In this document: piece after piece, positions 36,673 to 45,771 of the stretch
How positions within the stretch are numbered: position 1 is the first letter of the stretch
Layout of the letters: each line of letters opens with the position of its first letter
Assembly (NCBI GenBank): GCA_937915865.1
Contig: CALGIG010000117.1
Location: 1-64,000, forward strand
DNA from: an uncultured Prolixibacteraceae bacterium
GTDB lineage: Bacteria > Bacteroidota > Bacteroidia > Bacteroidales > Prolixibacteraceae
Direction: 5' to 3'
DNA length: 64,000 bases
The notes under the pieces: generated by a model
Told to the model about the DNA's origin: nothing
The model's input: only the letters and a program-made list of their open reading frames with translations
Database searches by the model: none
Translations under genes and position numbers: made by a program

Positions 36673-37689
36673 ATGGAAGCAAAAATTACCGTTATTGTTC
36701 CAATTTACAATGTTGAGAAGTACCTTCGGCGATGTGCAAAATCAATTATCGGCCAAACGCACAAAAATCTGGAAATCATATTAGTTGATGATGGTTCGCC
36801 TGACAATTGCGGTATAATCTGTGATGAATTAGCCCTGGAAGATTCCAGAATTAAAGTGATTCATAAATTGAATGGAGGTTTGTCCGACGCCAGAAATGCC
36901 GGAATTGACATAGCAACAGGTGACTATATTGGCTTTGTTGACAGCGACGATTTTATTCACCCCGATATGTTCAAAGACCTTTGTGAACGCTTGGAAAAAA
37001 ACCAGGCCGACATTGCCCAATGCAGCTTTCAAAGGGTAAACGATGATGAGTACAAAAATCCGGGAGATAATGTCAATGAAAAAATATTAACTAATCTCGA
37101 AACATTAAACCTCCTTTTTACGCCATATCGGGTTGATTTTGTAGTTGCCTGGGACAAGCTTTACAGAAGAGAACTTTTCAATACAATCCGGTATCCAAAA
37201 TCAAAAATACATGAAGACGAGTTTACCTCTTATAAACTATTCTATGAAGCGAAGAAAATTGTGGCAATTGAAAAGAAGTACTATTACTACTATCAGTCGT
37301 CCAATAGCATTATGCGCAGTACAATAAATGAGAAGAAATTGCATTATGCTGAGGCTATGGAAGAACGGATTAAGTTTTTTGAAGAAAAACGAATGTCCGT
37401 TTTTTACACTCTTTCGTTGAAAAACTATGCCCAATGGTTACTGCTGTTCTTATTTATGAATCGCAGGCAATTAAAAGAAATACCTCACATATCAAATAAC
37501 CTTAAAGAACGCTACAAAAAAGTATATAATCTCATTAATAAATCTCCAAACATAAAAAAAGGTTCAAAACTGGCATTTAAATTATCAGGAAGTTGCCCTA
37601 ATCTTTCTGGTATGCTAATTTACAATAACACCTATAAAAACAACATATTCAGCAAACTGGCTATATTCACCGGACTTATCGACGAATAA
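36673..37689 (+). CDS. GT2 glycosyltransferase
   Basis: This 338-residue GT-A enzyme has the classic start KITVIVPIYNVEKYLRRC, a VDDGSPDNCG segment and FVDSDDFIHPDM as the DxD-like site. It is of the EpsJ/CpsJ-like group common in capsule loci. Its C-terminal part is basic and helical. The last 14 bases overlap the 3' end of a convergent GT8 gene, so it ends the main forward operon. Confidence 0.86.
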   Translation: MEAKITVIVPIYNVEKYLRRCAKSIIGQTHKNLEIILVDDGSPDNCGIICDELALEDSRIKVIHKLNGGLSDARNAGIDIATGDYIGFVDSDDFIHPDMFKDLCERLEKNQADIAQCSFQRVNDDEYKNPGDNVNEKILTNLETLNLLFTPYRVDFVVAWDKLYRRELFNTIRYPKSKIHEDEFTSYKLFYEAKKIVAIEKKYYYYYQSSNSIMRSTINEKKLHYAEAMEERIKFFEEKRMSVFYTLSLKNYAQWLLLFLFMNRRQLKEIPHISNNLKERYKKVYNLINKSPNIKKGSKLAFKLSGSCPNLSGMLIYNNTYKNNIFSKLAIFTGLIDE

Positions 37690-38566
37690 ATTCCGGCAAC
37701 TTTTTAATAATGTTCATTATTTTTTTCACGTATCTCTTGGTTTCTCCAACTGGTTTAAATCCTTTCCATTTGGTTTGGTTCAAATGCTGGAAAAATATTT
37801 CCCTAAATTCCGGGAGATTATCATACGTTTGATACATAGGTTTTCGTCCGACAAAATGAATATTGAATGGATCGTTACAAGGAGTATCAGCAAACCAGTT
37901 CCAACGCGGATCCAATTCAATCCATCGGTTGGCCATTACAATATTTAGCCCATATTGATCTGGATAATTGGCATACTTTTCATTGTCGGCTATACATTTA
38001 ACAACAGTTGCCGCACTATTTTCTTCTCTCCACTTTTTGATGTTTATCGATAAAATTCCAGTATTAAAATACTTGGTTTCAGGAGAAAAACCTAGTTCCT
38101 TATAATTTAGGATACCGCCCCATGAATTACTAAAAACCTTTAGACGTGGATCAACTACAGCGCCCAACATATTGCCGCCAAGATCGATGTTCCAAAGCTC
38201 CGAAACATCGTGCATCACAATCATATCAACGTCGAAATAAATTATTTTATCGAACGTATCAGGAATAAAATGAGGAATAAAAATCCGTGTATGAATGTTT
38301 TTAGGATACGAACTTCTGTCAAAAGGAATTTGTATATCATCAGGAATCGCTTCATCCATCGAAATCCAGTTAAAATTCATTACCGAAGGATCAACCGATG
38401 CAGTTAGCTTTTTCTGGTTCCTTTTAGTAATTCCATCTTCAACAACAAAAATCTCAATTTTTTCACCCGATTTATGGTTTGACTCAATTGATTTTAAAAG
38501 AGCTGCAAGCAAAACCACGTAGTGATTGTCACAGGCTACAATTACAGCAATGGAAGAAGAGTTCAT
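37676..38566 (-). CDS. GT8-family glycosyltransferase, reversed
   Basis: This is a 296-residue retaining GT-A enzyme. Motifs include VIVACDNHYVVLLAALLKSI, YFDVDMIVMHDVSELW (DxD metal site) and YFNTGILSINIKKWR. Its relatives, the LgtC/RfaJ-like transferases, add galactose or glucose from UDP-sugars to lipopolysaccharide or other acceptors. It is the only locus gene on the minus strand apart from the beta-helix protein. Its 3' end overlaps the preceding GT2 by 14 bases, and its start is 171 bases from the next forward gene, so it likely has its own promoter. Confidence 0.87.
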   Translation of the reverse strand: MNSSSIAVIVACDNHYVVLLAALLKSIESNHKSGEKIEIFVVEDGITKRNQKKLTASVDPSVMNFNWISMDEAIPDDIQIPFDRSSYPKNIHTRIFIPHFIPDTFDKIIYFDVDMIVMHDVSELWNIDLGGNMLGAVVDPRLKVFSNSWGGILNYKELGFSPETKYFNTGILSINIKKWREENSAATVVKCIADNEKYANYPDQYGLNIVMANRWIELDPRWNWFADTPCNDPFNIHFVGRKPMYQTYDNLPEFREIFFQHLNQTKWKGFKPVGETKRYVKKIMNIIKKLPEFIRR

Positions 38567-38737
38567 AGGCTTATATATTCATTTTTTGGTATAGCAATTT
38601 AAACAGAATCTTCGAATTTCTAATACCTTATCTTGAAATAAAAAACCATTCCTGCATTTATTGTTTCTCATATTTATAAAAAGAATCATTCTAATTTTTC
38701 TATATTAGCTAAATCATCACCTTACAATGAAACCAAC

Positions 38738-39925
38738 ATGAAAGCACTCGAAATTACGTTTTGGCTTTGCCTTTTCCTGGTTTTCTATGCCTATGTAGGA
38801 TATGGAATTTTGCTGTTTATGCTTGTAAAGTTGAAGCGGATTTTTATGAAGTCAAAAACCAACAATGTAGTTAATTATGAGCCAGAAGTGACGCTTTTTG
38901 TTGCTGCTTATAACGAGAAAGACTATGTTGATGCCAAGATACAGAACTCGTTTAGCCTCGAATATCCTAAAGAAAAGGTTAAACACGTTTGGGTAACTGA
39001 CGGCTCAAATGACGGTACACCTGATCTACTTCGAAAGTATGAAGGTATTGAAGTTTATCACCTTGACCAGAGGGGCGGTAAAATTGGAGCCATGAACCGG
39101 GGAATGAAATTTGTAAAAACCCCGATTGTTATATTTTCAGATGGTAATACAATGCTTGGAAAAGAATCAATCCAACGAATAGTAAATCTGTTTAGCGATC
39201 CAAAAGTTGGTTGCGTTTCTGGAGAAAAGCGAATTTTCAATAAGGATAAAGATGCTGCAGCAGGCGCCGGCGAAGGACTTTACTGGAAATACGAATCAAC
39301 ATTAAAAAAGTGGGATGCCGAATTGTATTCGGTTGTAGGCGCTGCCGGTGAATTATTTGCAATCAGGACTGAACTTTTCCAGGAAGTTGAACGTGATACT
39401 TTACTTGACGATTTTATAATCTCTTTAAGAGTAGCTATGAAAGGGTACACCATACAGTACGACCCAGAAGCTTACGCTATTGAATCAGCCTCGGCAAACG
39501 TAAAAGAAGAACTCAAACGTAAAATCCGTATTTCGGCTGGAGGTATTCAATCGGTTGTACGTTTAAAATCGTTGTTAAATATTTTCAAATACGGAATACT
39601 TTCATTTCAATACATTTCACATAGAGTATTACGTTGGACTTTAGCGCCACTTAGCTTGCTGATAATGATTCCTGTTAATTTTTCAATAGCGCTGAACCGT
39701 GATTTTGTACTTTCAGATTTGTATACGATAATCTTCTACCTTCAGATATTGTTCTATGCTGCTGCCCTGCTGGGATGGTACCTCGAAAACCGCTCGATAA
39801 AGGTAAAATTACTCTTTGTTCCTTATTATTTCTTCATAATGAACTTATCTGTATTTCTGGGATTAAAAAGATATCTAAAAGGCTCACAAACTGTAAACTG
39901 GGAACGGGCACAACGAGGAAAATAA
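38738..39925 (+). CDS. Membrane GT2 glycosyltransferase
   Basis: This 395-residue protein has an N-terminal membrane helix (about 5-30, YAYVGYGILLFML), a GT-A core with FVAAYNEKDYV and FSDGNTML (DxD-like), the acceptor segment LLDDFIISLRVAMKGY, and two or three C-terminal membrane helices (about 300-380). It is of the cellulose-synthase/hyaluronan-like membrane GT2 group but lacks an exact QxxRW. It is alone in its transcript and is followed 16 bases later by a strong terminator, closing the polysaccharide locus. Confidence 0.86.
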   Translation: MKALEITFWLCLFLVFYAYVGYGILLFMLVKLKRIFMKSKTNNVVNYEPEVTLFVAAYNEKDYVDAKIQNSFSLEYPKEKVKHVWVTDGSNDGTPDLLRKYEGIEVYHLDQRGGKIGAMNRGMKFVKTPIVIFSDGNTMLGKESIQRIVNLFSDPKVGCVSGEKRIFNKDKDAAAGAGEGLYWKYESTLKKWDAELYSVVGAAGELFAIRTELFQEVERDTLLDDFIISLRVAMKGYTIQYDPEAYAIESASANVKEELKRKIRISAGGIQSVVRLKSLLNIFKYGILSFQYISHRVLRWTLAPLSLLIMIPVNFSIALNRDFVLSDLYTIIFYLQILFYAAALLGWYLENRSIKVKLLFVPYYFFIMNLSVFLGLKRYLKGSQTVNWERAQRGK

Positions 39926-39940
39926 ACTACAATAAGCAAC

Positions 39941-39968
39941 AAAAGCCGCATAACTAGCGGCTTTTTGT
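39941..39968 (+). terminator. Rho-independent terminator at the end of the polysaccharide locus
   Basis: AAAGCCGC (39942-39949) pairs perfectly with GCGGCTTT (39957-39964) around the loop ATAACTA and is followed by a T run. This is the clearest intrinsic terminator in the window. Confidence 0.85.
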
Positions 39969-40170
39969 ATCCCCAAGCGGAGAAACGTCGAACTTTTTAC
40001 TTAGAGATTATCATGAGATATTGATGTGTATGAACGCTGAAGCTGAAAAGAAAAAACTTAAGCGATAGACATCTGTAAATAAATATTACATCTTAGCTTA
40101 CCAATGTGCCTGTCTTTTATCTGTTAACCTGAATTTTCCTAACCGCTTCAGTTAATCGATGTATTTTTTC
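39969..40170. other. Gene-free stretch beside the sufS remnant
   Basis: Together with 40831-40995 these bases are non-coding on both strands as far as can be seen. Nothing recognisable was found beyond the terminator to the left and the pseudogene and hairpin to the right. Confidence 0.5.
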
Positions 40171-40830
40171 CTAAGTATTATAGAAAACGAATGATGGACG
40201 AACGGTTGCTTCAACTTCAAGGCGGCGTAAATCAGGCTGGGCGTAATGATGACCTGCATGAACGCAATTCCTTCCAAATCCAGCAACCAGCCTACTTCAG
40301 TCGTTGGAATATCGTCTAGGACAAACGAAACTACGCTTGCCCGTTATTTAGGATTACGTATTAGCCGCAGGCCTCTTATCTTTCTCAATTTCTGATGTGC
40401 ATATTCTGAAAGTTTGTGCTCGTATTCCGATATATTCTCTATTCCCAGACAACTGACGTAATCCAATGCAACACCCAATCCAACTGCATCTGCAAAATTT
40501 AGCGTTCTTGCTTCAAATTTAACTGGTGGAATTTAGAATATTGTATCTTCGAGTTACATTCTGAATCATATTTCCCCTCCTTGCCGGGGTATAATAGTTT
40601 CGAGCTGTTCATTTCGGCCATAAACCACACCAATTCCGTTGGGAGAATATCAACGTACCAATGAAATTCTTGACTTTTTCACGAGCTTTTTCGTAGGTAT
40701 CGGTTGAGCAAATCGCCAAAGTATGCGCAGCACTGTGAATATTAGAGTTATCACTTTCATAGAAGCGGACGACAGCATAAATGACTGAACGCGGTTTTTG
40801 CGTAGACGCCGCTATCAGCATTAGAGTCTG
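40171..40830 (-). pseudogene. Decayed, internally deleted cysteine desulfurase (SufS-like)
   Basis: Reading the minus strand, 40609-40821 encodes an N-terminal SufS segment (TQKPRSVIYAVVRFYESDN, then NIHSAAHTL and STDTYEKAREKVKNFIG). A segment further on reads VVYGRNEQLE, and after a frameshift KFEARTLNFADAVGLGVALDY. An in-frame stop follows after RLIRNPK, then ASVVSFVLDDI, and a second frameshift gives AGHHYAQPDLRRLEVEATVRPSFVFYNT before the stop at 40171-40173. This order and spacing match class V aminotransferase-fold cysteine desulfurases. About 200 central residues, including the PLP lysine, are missing at a junction near 40640. It cannot be functional. Translation was by eye, so exact frameshift positions are approximate. 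Confidence 0.85.
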
Positions 40831-40995
40831 AACATGTGTATAGTAACAAAAATTAGAAAACCAATACCAAACTTTTTGGCAATGATTTATTAAGATATTT
40901 TCTCATAGAAAGGCATTGATAATACTAAAACTACACACTATTGAATCTGTCATTTGAGGATGAATGGGCAAGACAAATTCAGCATTTCCAACGGT

Positions 40996-41031
40996 AACTC
41001 ATACGATGAACTTAAAGTCATCGTATAAGTT
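40996..41031 (-). terminator. Strong hairpin downstream of the rhamnosidase operon
   Basis: Arms of 14 bases (40996-41009 and 41018-41031) pair with a single mismatch around an 8-base loop. It lies about 32 bases past the stop of the last gene of the minus-strand glycan-utilisation operon. A long T run does not follow directly, so it may be a 3' mRNA-stabilising hairpin instead of, or as well as, a terminator. Confidence 0.55.
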
Positions 41032-41062
41032 ACAATACAATTATCGGAGCCGGTATAAAAAC

Positions 41063-42829
41063 CTAATTCTTCTGAACCTTTACTTCTTTAGGTGCATCAA
41101 CGGTAGTTTTTACAGTTCCGTCGGGCATCTTCTGATGCTCGATTTTAACAATACCATAAGGCGTTGGAAATGTTCCTTTTACCCACTGCAAATCACCTAG
41201 ATGAGGTTCAATCCGAATTTTCTTACAACCCGGTTCCAGCACGTTAACCCCCAAAACATATTGAGTCAACCAGCTAGTAGGACCCGAAGCCCATCCATGG
41301 CAAAAACTGTGACGGAACTGTTTATAGCAATAACCACCATAAGAACGGTGCACATCTGTTTTTCCCTCAGGAACTAGCTCATCAATACGGGCAGCATTTT
41401 TTATCCAGTCAATATCAAAGTCTTCCCAAAAAGTAGTGGCACCCAAATCGAGCATCGAACCCCAGTATTCGCGGATGTTGTCTATTGCTCCCTGGTAGTC
41501 GCCAGCCATGGCACGGGCTTTCATCATGTAATAACCATAGAAAGTCGACATTTTATGAACGCCATCTTTTGCCAATATTTCAGCATTGGCTCTCGCCGGA
41601 GAAACCAAACCCGACATCGCCAGCAAAGCCGCAGCCTGCTTCGAACCTGCCATTTCAGGAACATGCTTTTTAAGCTTTTCAGCAGAAGTTTTACACAATT
41701 TGGCTGTTTCCGGGTCACCTAAAATAGTGCACAATTCATCTCCAGCCTGAAATGTCATTACCATCATCGACTGTAAACCGGCATGAACCGCTTCTTTATT
41801 TTCGCTTGACGGCCAATCAAGGAAACGCCCGCCATCAAGGATTTCTTTTCCGGATGGATCAATTTTCGTGGACAACTGAAGCAATAATGCCACCAGATAC
41901 TCTTTCTGTTTTTTCAGGTAGTCCAGATTACCCTGATAATAATACCAGTCGCGCTGGATCATGATCCACCACATCGAATACGAGCTAATACCATTCATCC
42001 AGTTGGGCAGTGGAGTCAGGTCGCGAGCCAGGTCAAGGCTTTTTGGAACCACTTCGTTGTTGCCAAATACCGAATTGATGGTCATCACTTCGGGGTGCAT
42101 ATCGCCCACCCAAACCAGGCGGTCGCGCTTTACACCATCCCACAGGTAATCCTGCATATTCAAATGGACAGTATAAGCACCGGTCATCCATATCTGATTC
42201 AGGCGTTCGTCATTGCAGGTAAATGAGCCCAGGTAAGGTATATCGCGAAAAGTGAAGGTGGCGCTGATTTCCTTGATTTCAATTTTGGTGTTGGGAGAGA
42301 TCAAGTCGATACGTGCAAAGCGGAAGCCCGAATTACCTACTTCCAAACGCCCCAGCCAGGGAAGCTGAACCACAAAGTCGCGCATGGCATGGTCAGTGGT
42401 AGCACCATCAACACCAACATCGCTCATGGTTTCGCTCACCGATTCGCCAAAGCGGATGCGCACCGATCCAACCAGTTTCTGATTATTAATGGTCGTTACG
42501 ATTTCAATCCCTCCCTGGATTTCTCGTCCGAAATCGAGGATCAGCCCTGGTTTCGACTCTTTGTCACTGATGAGAGTCAGGTATTTTCCACTGTTCAGGT
42601 CGGCCTGACCAATGCCAGGTTTCAGGATATTTTCGGCATTCAAAACCTGCATTCCTGAAGGATCTGACACCCAGACAATACGTTCAGCCGTGAGATATTT
42701 TCGTGTCAACGCAGTGGAGCGCACCTTCGATGCGTCTTTCCCATCAAAAACCGGAGGTAGCTGCGCCATTGAGGGAACCATTATTCCCAGAAGAATTGCC
42801 GCAGTTAAAAATCTGGATAAGTTGTTCAT
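41063..42829 (-). CDS. Secreted GH78-like alpha-L-rhamnosidase, short form
   Basis: This is a 588-residue protein with a signal peptide ending VPSMAQ. A beta-sandwich (about 90-200) is followed by an (alpha/alpha)6 barrel with WDGVKRDRLVWVGDMHPE, which corresponds to the GH78 motif holding the general-acid Asp. WEDFDIDW is a candidate for the base Glu region. The C-terminal sandwich ends with the segment IRIEPHLGDLQWVKGTFPTP. Canonical GH78 enzymes exceed 700 residues; this short form lacks the N-terminal accessory domains. It probably removes terminal alpha-L-rhamnose in the periplasm. It lies 23 bases after the larger GH78 and ends the operon. Confidence 0.8.
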   Translation of the reverse strand: MNNLSRFLTAAILLGIMVPSMAQLPPVFDGKDASKVRSTALTRKYLTAERIVWVSDPSGMQVLNAENILKPGIGQADLNSGKYLTLISDKESKPGLILDFGREIQGGIEIVTTINNQKLVGSVRIRFGESVSETMSDVGVDGATTDHAMRDFVVQLPWLGRLEVGNSGFRFARIDLISPNTKIEIKEISATFTFRDIPYLGSFTCNDERLNQIWMTGAYTVHLNMQDYLWDGVKRDRLVWVGDMHPEVMTINSVFGNNEVVPKSLDLARDLTPLPNWMNGISSYSMWWIMIQRDWYYYQGNLDYLKKQKEYLVALLLQLSTKIDPSGKEILDGGRFLDWPSSENKEAVHAGLQSMMVMTFQAGDELCTILGDPETAKLCKTSAEKLKKHVPEMAGSKQAAALLAMSGLVSPARANAEILAKDGVHKMSTFYGYYMMKARAMAGDYQGAIDNIREYWGSMLDLGATTFWEDFDIDWIKNAARIDELVPEGKTDVHRSYGGYCYKQFRHSFCHGWASGPTSWLTQYVLGVNVLEPGCKKIRIEPHLGDLQWVKGTFPTPYGIVKIEHQKMPDGTVKTTVDAPKEVKVQKN

Positions 42830-42852
42830 TCTTATTTATTTTGAGTCTGTTA

Positions 42853-45672
42853 TTATTTCTTTTCATGAATGTTAAATACCCCGGAAGGGAAACGATACAG
42901 CATGAATTCACCTTCGCTTCTGACCGGAAGATATTTCTTTTCGTCCAGTACATTGCCGTTTACTGTCACGTTTCCTTTTTTCGGTAAAGCTACCATTCCC
43001 GATGAATTAGCAGGAATTGAAATTTTCCAGTCCAGGAGCCCGTTTTGTTGTTTCCAGTCGCTAACCACGGTTCCATAAGGTGATTCGATACTTCCTTTGG
43101 CCCATGACAGATTTTCGGTGAACATAGGTTGGAACCGGATAACCTTGAATCCGTAACCTGAAGCATCGGGGTGAATGCCAGCAATGTCTTCATAAAAGCA
43201 GACATCGTAACCAGCCTGCATCGGATGGTTGTGCGAAGCTTCGGCTGCATCCTTTTTACTCGCAGCATTTATCGGAAGTTCTTCCCAAAGTGAAGTTGCA
43301 TCAGCTGCATCCCACATCTGAGCAAAGCTACCTTCCCCTTTCTTTGTAAACATGTTCCATGCCGCCTGGCTGTTCCCGTTGCGGGCCAGCATACTGCCAA
43401 TCCGGCCAATTCCAAAGATTCCGCAGTGCATAAAGCCATTGCTCTTTTCATTCATATTTCGGACAACCGCATCGGCTACTGCGTTCTCATCGCCGGCAGG
43501 AACCAGGCCAAAGTCCAGAGCCATCACATCGGCAGTCTGACTTCCAAAGGTTTTCAGTCTGGCATTGTACATATTCTCCTGCATTTCCTTTGCAATCGCC
43601 CGTTTTTCTTCGGTATATCTTTTAGCATCGGCATCATTATTAAGCAAAACGGCAACCTGTTCCATGATGCAAACATCGAGGTAATGAAACGCTGTAGACG
43701 TAAATTCAACCGGAGTATCAATGGCTTGATTTCCTCCGGGAGGGCACCAGTCACCCAATCCCTGATAAATGATATGGCTTGTTTTCTTGCCGTATTTATT
43801 GGTCCGGGCAGTGTCCTGACCTAAAGTCGAAACATAATCGGTCCACTGTTTCATGTTTGGGTAGAAATTTTTCAGCACATCTTTGTTTCCGTAATAAACA
43901 TACAACCACCACGGAAGCTGAACAAGCGCAGTTCCCCAGTCGGGCGAAGCTACGCCACACAAGCGTTTGCCGGGCGCAATCATATAGGGCAATCCTGAAG
44001 GCTTTTCGGTAAAATAAAAAGTGTTGTTGTAACGTTCGTGAAAAAGCGTCTTTTGCTCGTGAACGCTGGCTCCCGAACGAATATCTTCCAGGTAATTCAG
44101 CCAAAAATTATTCATCTGGAGGTTGAGGTTGGTCATCTTCACATAAGCATGTGTATCGCCCAGCCAACCACACTTTTCACGGTCGGGGCAGTCGGTTGGA
44201 ATACCGTGCAGGTTGCTGAAAACTGTGCGCATTGCCAGTTCGTGAAGCCGGTTGATTTGCGGATCGCCACACTCAAACGTTCCTGTATTAGCCAAATCGC
44301 TATGTACAACGATAAAACTCAAGCTTGAAAGAGTTGGTGTACCAACAATGCCGGAGAGTTCGGCATATCGGAATCCGTGGTAAGTAAACCGGGGCGACCA
44401 TTGTTCATTTTCACTTCCATTGCAGATGTACTCATTGGTGAATATTTTTCCATGGTGAATATGTCCGAGCGTCCTAAAATCCAGGCTTCCATCGGCATTC
44501 GTTTCTTCAGCCATGCGGATGGAAAGTTTTGTTCCGGCAGGCTGTTGAACGCTTAGACAGGGAATGCCAGCCTGGTTGGCGCCAAAATCAAAAATCCAGT
44601 TGCCCGACGGGTCCTGCCACATTTTAACAGCCTTGACTACCTGTTTGGTGCGGATGGGCTCCATGAGCTGCGGAACCAGACGCGGAGGAACACCGGCTTT
44701 TGCCAGTACTGCGGTTTTCCAGTCAGCGCAAGGCGTTTCGGCCCTGCACCAGCCTTTTATCTCCTGCCGGGCGTCGTACGTTTCGCCCAAGTAAATATTG
44801 GTTTTTGTAATGGGGCCTTCCTTCCAGTTCCAGGTTTCATCAGAGCCCAACACATGACGCGAACCGTCGCTGTAAATTGCAACAAGCTGAAGCCGGAACA
44901 TCGGATCACCATAACTAAATGGGGCGCCTCGCCATGCCTCATCCTGCGAAAACCAACCCTTGCCCAACATCACGCCCAAACAGTTATCGCCTTTTTGCAG
45001 GCGTTTGGTCACATCAAAGCTACTGTACAAAGCATATTGTTCGTAGTTGGTTTGCGCCGGATCGAGAAAACGGGTGGAATCCACTTTTTGTCCGTTCAGG
45101 TAGAGTTCACCAGCTCCCAGTCCGCAGAAATAAACTGTGGCTTTAACCGGAACTGCATCTCTTTTGTTCTGATTAAACACTTTTCTGAAGTATGGGAGCG
45201 CGCTATTTTTGGCATCCGGATAAGTGATCCATTTGCCTGCCCACGATTTTTCGCTCAGTAAACCTATCGAGAAATAAGCCGGTTTGCTCCATGGGCTAGC
45301 CTCACCCCAATTGCTCCAAATCCGTGCGCGCCAGTAATATCCGGTGGCTTCAGAAAAATGGATATCTTTGGGCTTGATATTGAATTGCTCATCAGATAAT
45401 TGTTTCCCTGAATCCCAGACATCTGCTTTCCCATTTTCAAGCAATTCTTTGTCCGATGCAATTTCCACTTCCCAGGCAGTTTGAAATATATCTTCCTTTG
45501 AGGTCTTTATCTTCCAGCTTAGCAAAGGCGAATCGATGCCTTCAGGATTGACGATATTGCAGCAGCGCAGGTCGTTTACTTCCAAACTTTTATCGGTGCA
45601 GGCACCAAATAACAAAGCAATAATCAGACTGATTGAAGCTCCAAAAAATATTTTATTCATCACTGACTTCAT
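42853..45672 (-). CDS. GH78 alpha-L-rhamnosidase lipoprotein
   Basis: This is a 939-residue protein with a lipoprotein signal (LLFGAC). The domains follow GH78: an N-terminal Bac_rhamnosid_N-like sandwich with WLGKGWFSQDEAWRG-like surroundings (the sequence reads MLGKGWFSQDEAW), a concanavalin-like domain, and an (alpha/alpha)6 catalytic barrel with GIPTDCPDREKCGWLGD, where the general-acid Asp sits, and SLWEELP for the base Glu. A C-terminal sandwich holds PYGTVVSDWKQQNG. It is an inverting exo-alpha-L-rhamnosidase, probably anchored in the periplasm or outer membrane. Its first codons overlap the decayed tail of a GH71/GH99-like gene. Confidence 0.9.
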   Translation of the reverse strand: MKSVMNKIFFGASISLIIALLFGACTDKSLEVNDLRCCNIVNPEGIDSPLLSWKIKTSKEDIFQTAWEVEIASDKELLENGKADVWDSGKQLSDEQFNIKPKDIHFSEATGYYWRARIWSNWGEASPWSKPAYFSIGLLSEKSWAGKWITYPDAKNSALPYFRKVFNQNKRDAVPVKATVYFCGLGAGELYLNGQKVDSTRFLDPAQTNYEQYALYSSFDVTKRLQKGDNCLGVMLGKGWFSQDEAWRGAPFSYGDPMFRLQLVAIYSDGSRHVLGSDETWNWKEGPITKTNIYLGETYDARQEIKGWCRAETPCADWKTAVLAKAGVPPRLVPQLMEPIRTKQVVKAVKMWQDPSGNWIFDFGANQAGIPCLSVQQPAGTKLSIRMAEETNADGSLDFRTLGHIHHGKIFTNEYICNGSENEQWSPRFTYHGFRYAELSGIVGTPTLSSLSFIVVHSDLANTGTFECGDPQINRLHELAMRTVFSNLHGIPTDCPDREKCGWLGDTHAYVKMTNLNLQMNNFWLNYLEDIRSGASVHEQKTLFHERYNNTFYFTEKPSGLPYMIAPGKRLCGVASPDWGTALVQLPWWLYVYYGNKDVLKNFYPNMKQWTDYVSTLGQDTARTNKYGKKTSHIIYQGLGDWCPPGGNQAIDTPVEFTSTAFHYLDVCIMEQVAVLLNNDADAKRYTEEKRAIAKEMQENMYNARLKTFGSQTADVMALDFGLVPAGDENAVADAVVRNMNEKSNGFMHCGIFGIGRIGSMLARNGNSQAAWNMFTKKGEGSFAQMWDAADATSLWEELPINAASKKDAAEASHNHPMQAGYDVCFYEDIAGIHPDASGYGFKVIRFQPMFTENLSWAKGSIESPYGTVVSDWKQQNGLLDWKISIPANSSGMVALPKKGNVTVNGNVLDEKKYLPVRSEGEFMLYRFPSGVFNIHEKK

Positions 45673-45754
45673 TTTTCACAGAATAATTGAACCTACCGCC
45701 AGGCAAAACATCGCCGTTGATATAACTGCCGGGCGTGTCATAGCCTTTCTGCGG
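45653..45754 (-). pseudogene. C-terminal remnant of a third GH71/GH99-like protein
   Basis: In the gap between two genes, a 34-codon open stretch ends with YINGDVLPGGRFNYSVK and a stop. This matches the tails of the two paralogs downstream (FYVNGDTAPGGRFNFVF and CTDGDTAPNRRFNYRC). Nothing upstream of the stretch continues the homology; a stop lies just before it. It overlaps the start of the GH78 gene. It is best read as what is left after deletion of a tandem paralog. The match is short but specific. Confidence 0.6.
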
Positions 45755-45771
45755 TTAATATGCCGAATTCG

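Noticed and set aside
40609..40821. Small minus-strand open frame as an independent gene
   Set aside because: Its product is the N-terminal part of SufS, and the remainder is found decayed next to it.
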